Shown: positions 58,689 to 64,000 of the stretch, piece by piece
Numbering within the stretch: position 1 is the first letter of the stretch
Layout of the letters: every line of letters begins with the position of its first letter
Assembly: GCA_016187925.1 (NCBI GenBank)
Contig: JACPIS010000025.1
Coordinates: forward strand, 1-64,000
DNA: 64,000 nucleotides
Direction: 5' to 3'
From: Opitutia bacterium
GTDB lineage: Bacteria > Verrucomicrobiota > Verrucomicrobiia > Opitutales > Opitutaceae
Made by a program: the position numbers and the translations under genes
Notes under the pieces: generated by a model
Seen by the model: the letters and a program-made list of their open reading frames with translations, nothing else
What the model was told of the DNA's origin: nothing
Databases searched by the model: none

Positions 58689-59424
58689 ACTTTTCGGCCA
58701 CACCCGCGCCCACGTCGGCCCGCGCCACGCGCTCCTCACTCCGCACAACCACGTCGCCAGCTCCGTGCCCGGCATCACGGGAGCGACGACGGTCATCCTC
58801 ATCAACGAGGCGATGGGCGCGAAGTTCGCGCAACTGCTTGTGACGTTGGCGGACGGCGGTCGCGCCGGCCAGCCGGCGGGTGAGTTGCAGACCTTCGGCT
58901 ACGTGATGAGCGGCGGCGGCACGCTCGCGGCCGGCAAGGAGAAGGCGAAGGTCGGCGCCGGCTGGTTTTTCTACGCCCCGGCCGGACAAGCGTGGAGCCT
59001 GACCGGCGTGAAACCCGGCACGCAGCTGACGCTTTTTCAGAAAAAATATGTGCCGCTGCCCGGCGTGGCGGCGCCGCGCGCCATCATCGCCGACTCGGAC
59101 AAGGTGAAGGGCACGCCCTTCCTCGGCGACCCGGCGGCCAACCTGCAGGTGCTGCTGCCCGACGAGCCGGCGTTCGACCTGGCCGTGAACATCTTCGCCT
59201 ACCAGCCGGGCGGCCATCTGCCGTTCGTGGAAATCCACGTCATGGAGCACGGCCTGCTCATGCTCGATGGGCAGGGCGTCTACCGGCTCGAGGACGCGTG
59301 GTACCCGGTGGAGAAGGGCGACGTGATCTGGATGGGGCCGTATTGCCCGCAGTGGTTCGTGGCGATGGGCAAGCAGCCCGCGCGCTATCTCTATTACAAG
59401 GATGTCAACCGCGCCGCGTTCTGA
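58681..59424 (+). CDS. allE: (S)-ureidoglycine aminohydrolase
   Basis: AllE/UGlyAH (247 residues) turns ureidoglycine into ureidoglycolate. It is a bicupin, with cupin 1 (FGYVMSGGGTLAAGKEKAKVGAGWFFYAP, about residues 77-105) and cupin 2 carrying metal ligands in HLPFVEIHVMEHGLLMLDGQG (about 180-200) and GDVIWMGPYCPQWF. MPELFGHTRAHV is the normal start. It overlaps the allB stop by eight bases. Its product ureidoglycolate needs a further lyase or amidohydrolase that is not seen. Confidence 0.92.
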   Translation: MPELFGHTRAHVGPRHALLTPHNHVASSVPGITGATTVILINEAMGAKFAQLLVTLADGGRAGQPAGELQTFGYVMSGGGTLAAGKEKAKVGAGWFFYAPAGQAWSLTGVKPGTQLTLFQKKYVPLPGVAAPRAIIADSDKVKGTPFLGDPAANLQVLLPDEPAFDLAVNIFAYQPGGHLPFVEIHVMEHGLLMLDGQGVYRLEDAWYPVEKGDVIWMGPYCPQWFVAMGKQPARYLYYKDVNRAAF

Positions 59425-59431
59425 CGGCGCC

Positions 59432-59881
59432 ATGCCGGAATGTAGGGCGGGGTCGCCGACCCCGCCGATGGCTGTGGTTCCGCCCCCGAAACCGTCTGCC
59501 GGCAAGCTCCTGCGTGCCGGTCGCACCGTGCTCGGACTGGCCATCATCCTCGGTTGTTTTCTGGCGGGCGAGTTTTTCAAGCGCCGTTTCGGGCTCATCG
59601 TGCCCGGCAGCGTGCTCGGGCTGTTCCTGCTGCTGGCGCTGCTCATCACCCGCGTCGTGCGGCTCGACTGGGTGGAGGAAGCGTCCCGCCTGCTGCTCTT
59701 CCTGCTGCCGGTGTTCTTCGTGCCGATCTACGTCAACGCGACGGAGGACCGCGTCCTCTGGCGCGAGTGGGGCGTGGTCATCGCGGGCACGCTGGCCGTC
59801 ACGGTGATCCTGCTGTGGATTTTCGTCGGCCGGCTCGCGCAGCGCGCCCTCGGTCGTGCCGCCGGAAAGGAGAAGCCGTGA
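59432..59881 (+). CDS. lrgA: CidA/LrgA family membrane protein
   Basis: The 149-residue protein has four hydrophobic helices from about residue 27 on (VLGLAIILGCFLAGEFFKRR, PGSVLGLFLLLALLITRVV, LLLFLLPVFFVPIYVN, GTLAVTVILLWIFVG). PGSVLGLFLLL and FFVPIYVN are the LrgA signature. The first residues (MPECRAGSPTPP) are partly encoded by a repeat, and an ATG at 59468 is an equally good start. It overlaps lrgB (GTGA). With LrgB the family exports or imports small organic acids or affects cell lysis. The place within a purine cluster is unusual. Confidence 0.85.
   Translation: MPECRAGSPTPPMAVVPPPKPSAGKLLRAGRTVLGLAIILGCFLAGEFFKRRFGLIVPGSVLGLFLLLALLITRVVRLDWVEEASRLLLFLLPVFFVPIYVNATEDRVLWREWGVVIAGTLAVTVILLWIFVGRLAQRALGRAAGKEKP
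59441..59466. repeat. Short TGTAGGGCGG-type repeat at the start of lrgA
   Basis: TGTAGGGCGGGGTCGCC is identical to the first 17 bases of the allC repeat, and GGGGTCG/CGACCCC forms a hairpin. It covers the allE-lrgA junction and the first lrgA codons. Confidence 0.65.
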
Positions 59882-60555
59882 GCTGGCCCGTCTGGAGCCT
59901 CGCGACGATCGCGACCTTTTACGCGGCGCGCTGGGTCTACGTGCGCACGAAGCAGCCGCTGCTGCATCCCGTGTTGTGGGGCTCGGCGGCGCTCGTCGTC
60001 GCGCTCGAGCTGACCGGGCGGCCCTACGCGGCTTACTGGCGGGAAACCCAGTGGCTGGTCTGGCTGCTCGGGCCGGGCGTCGTGGCGCTGGCGGTGCCGG
60101 TCTACCGCCTGCGCGCGTTGATCGCGGCGAATTTCCGCCTGCTGCTCGCGGTCGTGCTGGCGGGACTTTTTTTCAGCCTCGCGAGCACGGCGGGTGTGCT
60201 GGTGCTGTTCGGCGTCGGCCGGGCGGTCTGGCAGGCGCTGGCGCTCAAGAGCATCACGGCGGCGGTGGCCTTCGCCATCGCCCGCGAAGTCAACGCCCTG
60301 CCGATGCTGGCGGGCGTGGGCACGATGGTGGCCGCGCTGCTCGGCGCGACACTCGGCCCGTGGGTGCTGGCGCGCGCGGGCGTGCGCGACCCGCGCGCCA
60401 TCGGCCTGGGGCTCGGCTGCGGCTCGCACATGATCGGCACCGTGCGCGCGTTCGAACTGGGCGAGGAACCGGGGACGTTCGCCTCCGTCGGCATGGCGCT
60501 CACCGCGCTGGCGGCGGCTTTGATTTGCCCGCCGTTGTTTTTGCTGCTTTCCTGA
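59878..60555 (+). CDS. lrgB: LrgB family membrane protein
   Basis: LrgB (225 residues) has about seven helices. The family core reads LKSITAAVAFAIAREVNALPML (about residues 121-142), TMVAALLGATLGPWVL (about 147-162) and the RAIGLGLGCGSHMIGTVRAFELGE signature (about 172-195). Plant PLGG1, a fused LrgAB, moves glycolate and glycerate, and B. subtilis PftAB moves pyruvate, so transport of a two- or three-carbon acid is a reasonable reading here. A GTG at 59878 overlaps the lrgA stop. Confidence 0.92.
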   Translation: MSWPVWSLATIATFYAARWVYVRTKQPLLHPVLWGSAALVVALELTGRPYAAYWRETQWLVWLLGPGVVALAVPVYRLRALIAANFRLLLAVVLAGLFFSLASTAGVLVLFGVGRAVWQALALKSITAAVAFAIAREVNALPMLAGVGTMVAALLGATLGPWVLARAGVRDPRAIGLGLGCGSHMIGTVRAFELGEEPGTFASVGMALTALAAALICPPLFLLLS

Positions 60556-60561
60556 CCGGCC

Positions 60562-63500
60562 ATGAGTCAACCCACGGCTGCCCCGCATCCTGCCGTCGCC
60601 TCCTTTGAATTCACGCTGAACGGCCGCCCCGTGCGCGTCGAGCACGTGCCGCCCACGACGACGCTGCTCGACTGGCTGCGCTCGACCGGCCGCACCGGGA
60701 GCAAACAGGGTTGCGCCGAGGGCGACTGCGGCGCCTGCACGGTGGCGCTCGTCGACCGCGACGCGGATGGCCGCCCGACCTACCGCGCCATCAACAGCTG
60801 CATCGCCCTGCTGCCGATGTTCGCCGGCCGCGAGGTCGTGACGGTCGAGGGACTGGCCGACGGCAATGCCCTGCATCCGGTGCAAGCCGGCATGGTCGAG
60901 AACTACGGCTCGCAATGCGGCTACTGCACGCCCGGCTTCGTCGTCTCGCTCTTCGAGGGCTACTACCGGCGCGATTGCGATTCACCGGCGAAGCTCAACG
61001 ACCAGTTGTGCGGCAATCTCTGCCGGTGCACCGGCTACCGCGCGATCCGTGACGCGGGGCTGGCGGCCTGCCATCAGCGCGAAACGGCGAAAGCGGACGA
61101 TGCCTTTGCCGCGCGCCTGCAGCAGCCGGTCGCCGCGCCCGCGGCCCTGGACTACAGCGCGGCGGGCGAACATTTTTTCCGTCCGACCTCGCTGGCCGAA
61201 TTGTTCCGGCTCAAGCAGGCTCACCCCGCCGCGCGGCTGGTCGCCGGCGCGACCGAGATCGGCGTCGAGCTGAACAAGAAGTTCAAAAAATTCCCGGCCC
61301 TCATCTCCACCGAGGGCGTGCCCGAGCTGACCCGCATCACGAAGTCGGCCGACGGCTGGCGCATCGGCGCGGCGGCGACGCTCACCGCCATCGAGGAGAA
61401 GGTTGCGCCGGAGTATCCGTCGCTCGCGAAGATGCTGCGCGTCTTCGCCGCGCGCCAGATTCGCAACCGCGCCACGCTCGGCGGCAACCTGGCCACGGCG
61501 TCACCGATCGGCGACAGCGCGCCGGTGCTGCTGACGCTCGACGCGTCACTCGTGCTGGCCTCGGCCCGGGGCGAGCGCACCGTGCCGCTCGCGGAATTCT
61601 TCACCGGCTACCGGCAGACCGCGCTGCGGCCGGACGAGATCATCCGCGAGATCGTGCTGCCGCCGTTCGCACCGGCCGCCGGGCTGACGCGGAAAGCGGA
61701 TTTCATCAAAGTGTCCCACCGGCAGGAACTCGACATCAGCATCGTGGCCGGCGCGTTCTGCCTCGATACGGACGCCGCCGGCGTCGTGCGGCAGGCGCGC
61801 GTCGCGTATGGCGGCGTGGCCGAGCGACCGCGCCGGGCGCTCCGAGCCGAGACGGCGCTCGTCGGGAAGAAAGCGGCCGACGCCGTCCGCGAGGTGGCGG
61901 AAATTTTGCGCGGCGAGTTCACACCGATCGACGACGTGCGCAGCAGTGCGACCTATCGGCGGGGATTGGTGGTGTCACTCTGGGAGCGCTTCCTGTCCGG
62001 CGACACGAGCGAGGCGCACGAGGGCCGGCCGGATTACGAACCCATGGGACCCTGGCCGGTGGATGACGCCACGCGGCACTTGCGGCACGAGAGCGCCGTC
62101 GGTCATGTGACCGGGCGGACGCTCTACGTCGACGACACGGCGCAACGCCGGCCGATGCTCGAGGTCTGGCCGGTGATGGCGCCGCATGCGCGGGCGAAAA
62201 TCAAACGGCGCGACGCCTCTGCGGCGCGCCGGCACCCCGGCGTGGTCGCCGTGCTCATGGCGGAGGACATCACCGGCGAGAACAATGTGGGCGTGTCGCG
62301 GCACGACGAGCCGCTGTTCGCCAAGGACGAAGTGCTTTACCACGGCCACCTGGTGGCGGCGGTCATCGGCGAGTCGCCGCAGGCCTGCCGTGAAGCGGCG
62401 GCATTGGTGCAGGTGGACTACGAACCGTTGACGCCGGTCGTGGGTTTCACCGAGGCGATCAAGCAGGGCAGCTATCACACCGAGCCGCACATGCTGGCGC
62501 GGGGCGATTGCGCGGCCGCGCTGGCCGCGGCACCGGAGAAATTCGAAGGCGAGATCGAATACGGCGGGCAGGAGCATTTCTATCTCGAGACGCAGGCGGC
62601 GTGGGCCGAGGCGGGCGAGGACGATACGGTGACGATCCATTCCTCGACGCAGCACCCGTCGGAGATCCAGACCATCGTTTGCGAGGTGCTCGGGCTGCCG
62701 AAGCACAAGGTCGTCGTGCAGGCACCGCGCATGGGCGGCGGTTTCGGCGGCAAGGAGACGCAGGGCAACGCCTTCGCGGCCATCGTGGCGCTGGCGGCGC
62801 GCAAGACCGGGCGGCCGGTGCGCCTCCAACTCGACCGCGACCTCGACATGACGCTCACCGGCAAACGGCATCCGTTTTTCGGAAAATTCGAGGTGGGCCA
62901 CGACCGCGAGGGCCGGTTGCTCGCCGCGCAGGTCGAGCTGGTCTCGGACGGCGGCTGGTCGCTCGACCTGTCGCAACCCGTGCTCGACCGCGCGCTGTTC
63001 CACCTCGACAACGCCTATTACATCCCCGCGGTGCATTTCACCGGCCGGGTGGCGAAGACCAACACGACTTCGCACACGGCCTTCCGCGGTTTCGGCGGGC
63101 CGCAGGGCATCATGGTCATCGAGGAAATCATGGACCGCGTCGCGCGCCGACTCGGGCTGCCGCCGGAGGTCGTGCGCGAGCGCAACCTTTACCACGGCAC
63201 CGGCGAGACGAATCGCACCCACTACCTCGAGGACATCGGCGACAACCGCATCCCGGACATCTGGCGGCGCGTCCTCGACGCCGCCAAGTTCACCGAGCGC
63301 AAGGCGGCGGTGGCCGCATGGAATCGCTCGCACGCGCGCGTGAAGCGCGGCCTGGCGGTCACGCCGGTGAAGTTCGGCATCAGTTTTACGTTGGCGCACT
63401 ACAACCAGGCCGGTGCGCTCGTGCTCATTTATCAGGACGGCACCGTGCAGGTGAATCACGGCGGCACGGAGATGGGGCAGGGCCTGCACACGAAGGTCCT

Positions 63501-64000
63501 CGGCGTCGCGATGCGCGAGCTCGGCGTGCCGGCGGCGAGCATCCGGATGATGGCGACCAGCACGGACAAGGTGCCGAACACGTCCGCCACGGCGGCCTCG
63601 AGCGGCTCGGACCTCAACGGCGCGGCGGTGGCCGCGGCGTGCACGACGTTGCGCGAGCGGCTCGCTCCGGTCGCGGCGGGCCTGCTGGCGGAGCGCTGGG
63701 CGGCGGCGGAAGTGAGAGGGGCTTTAGGCCCCGACCCTTCGGTTCCGGACAACAGTCGGGGCCTAAAGCCCCTCCCACAGACGGAAGAAATTATTTTTGA
63801 GCAGGGAGTCGCCTTTGCGCGGTCGCGGCCGGAAATCCGCGTACCCTTCGCCAAGATCACCGCCAAAGCCTACACGGAGCGCGTGAGTCTCGCGGCGACG
63901 GGTTTCTACAAGACGCCGGGGATCCACTGGGACTGGAGCAAATCGGCCGGCCGGCCGTTTCATTACTTTGCCTGCGGCGCCGCCGTGGCCGAGGTGGAGG
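60562..64000 (+). CDS. xdhA: Xanthine dehydrogenase, fused small and large chains (partial)
   Basis: The frame is open without a stop from 60562 to the window end (over 1146 codons), so it is truncated only by the window edge. The first part has plant-type [2Fe-2S] motifs CAEGDCGACTV (near residue 51), CGYCTPGFVVSLFEG and CGNLCRCTGYRAIRDAG, then an FAD domain with LVAGATEIGVELNKKF and TLGGNLATASPIGDSAP (to about 460). After a linker, the molybdenum domain begins, with GQEHFYLETQ, RMGGGFGGKETQ and AFRGFGGPQGIM. In most bacteria these are two genes; the single chain is like the eukaryotic enzyme. A repeat is read in frame near residues 1051-1072. Confidence 0.92.
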   Translation, partial: MSQPTAAPHPAVASFEFTLNGRPVRVEHVPPTTTLLDWLRSTGRTGSKQGCAEGDCGACTVALVDRDADGRPTYRAINSCIALLPMFAGREVVTVEGLADGNALHPVQAGMVENYGSQCGYCTPGFVVSLFEGYYRRDCDSPAKLNDQLCGNLCRCTGYRAIRDAGLAACHQRETAKADDAFAARLQQPVAAPAALDYSAAGEHFFRPTSLAELFRLKQAHPAARLVAGATEIGVELNKKFKKFPALISTEGVPELTRITKSADGWRIGAAATLTAIEEKVAPEYPSLAKMLRVFAARQIRNRATLGGNLATASPIGDSAPVLLTLDASLVLASARGERTVPLAEFFTGYRQTALRPDEIIREIVLPPFAPAAGLTRKADFIKVSHRQELDISIVAGAFCLDTDAAGVVRQARVAYGGVAERPRRALRAETALVGKKAADAVREVAEILRGEFTPIDDVRSSATYRRGLVVSLWERFLSGDTSEAHEGRPDYEPMGPWPVDDATRHLRHESAVGHVTGRTLYVDDTAQRRPMLEVWPVMAPHARAKIKRRDASAARRHPGVVAVLMAEDITGENNVGVSRHDEPLFAKDEVLYHGHLVAAVIGESPQACREAAALVQVDYEPLTPVVGFTEAIKQGSYHTEPHMLARGDCAAALAAAPEKFEGEIEYGGQEHFYLETQAAWAEAGEDDTVTIHSSTQHPSEIQTIVCEVLGLPKHKVVVQAPRMGGGFGGKETQGNAFAAIVALAARKTGRPVRLQLDRDLDMTLTGKRHPFFGKFEVGHDREGRLLAAQVELVSDGGWSLDLSQPVLDRALFHLDNAYYIPAVHFTGRVAKTNTTSHTAFRGFGGPQGIMVIEEIMDRVARRLGLPPEVVRERNLYHGTGETNRTHYLEDIGDNRIPDIWRRVLDAAKFTERKAAVAAWNRSHARVKRGLAVTPVKFGISFTLAHYNQAGALVLIYQDGTVQVNHGGTEMGQGLHTKVLGVAMRELGVPAASIRMMATSTDKVPNTSATAASSGSDLNGAAVAAACTTLRERLAPVAAGLLAERWAAAEVRGALGPDPSVPDNSRGLKPLPQTEEIIFEQGVAFARSRPEIRVPFAKITAKAYTERVSLAATGFYKTPGIHWDWSKSAGRPFHYFACGAAVAEVE
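63716..63774. repeat. Palindromic repeat inside xdh (GGGGCTTTAGGCCCC type)
   Basis: The 20-base ends 63716-63735 and 63755-63774 (GAGGGGCTTTAGGCCCCGAC and its reverse complement) are exact inverted copies around a short loop. They are read in frame as part of a loop in the molybdenum domain of xanthine dehydrogenase. Confidence 0.85.

Overview
The window is GC-rich, gene-dense bacterial chromosome and most resembles a member of the Opitutaceae (phylum Verrucomicrobiota). This rests on a recognition-level match: the separate nuoC and nuoD genes, a TIGR03790-type protein, an outer membrane (lpxA, an LpxR-like protein, a TonB receptor), few clear Shine-Dalgarno sites, and many short palindromic repeats between and inside genes. 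It is an inference from composition and families, not a database result.

Layout. Positions 1-1727 are one end of an integrative element: a small excisionase-like gene and a tyrosine recombinase whose last codons lie inside a tRNA-Ser(CGA) gene at 1695-1785 on the minus strand. Positions 1958-16412 hold a respiratory complex I operon, nuoB-C-D-E-(small membrane gene)-F-G-H-I-J-K-L-M-N. nuoA is not present, and at least six repeat insertions interrupt the operon. Positions 16474-23568 hold a tandem ThyX-fold protein, an EEP-family hydrolase, a ComEC-like channel, RarA and a glycosyltransferase. Positions 23712-29403 hold a secreted protein, a frameshifted Na/Pi transporter gene and ribBX-ribH-nusB-ftsY-DUF4864. 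Positions 29528-35511 are mostly minus strand: a TonB receptor with a small His/Cys protein, a POT peptide transporter and an LpxR-like outer-membrane protein. Positions 36925-40250 are a minus-strand operon encoding an outer-membrane protein, an FMN-binding protein, ApbE flavin transferase, a His-rich membrane protein and an S26-like protein; it looks like a flavin-based electron-transfer module outside the cytoplasm. Positions 40418-47266 hold aroB, lpxA, pdxA, an A-type Fe-S carrier, infC, a cell-wall amidase and an S1/P1-type hydrolase. Positions 47465-48337 hold crcB and DUF190 behind a fluoride riboswitch.

Positions 50891-64000 form a purine salvage and degradation cluster: adenine deaminase, guanine deaminase, malate synthase, OHCU decarboxylase, hydroxyisourate hydrolase, allantoate amidohydrolase, allantoinase, ureidoglycine aminohydrolase, an LrgA/LrgB pair and a fused single-chain xanthine dehydrogenase that runs off the end. 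Together they would take adenine and guanine through xanthine, urate and allantoin to ureidoglycolate and glyoxylate, with malate synthase feeding glyoxylate into central metabolism. Urate oxidase and a ureidoglycolate-cleaving enzyme are not seen.

The most unusual signal is the set of palindromic repeats that sit in frame inside conserved enzymes (nuoG, ade, allC twice, xdh, lrgA N-terminus) and also occur between nuo genes.
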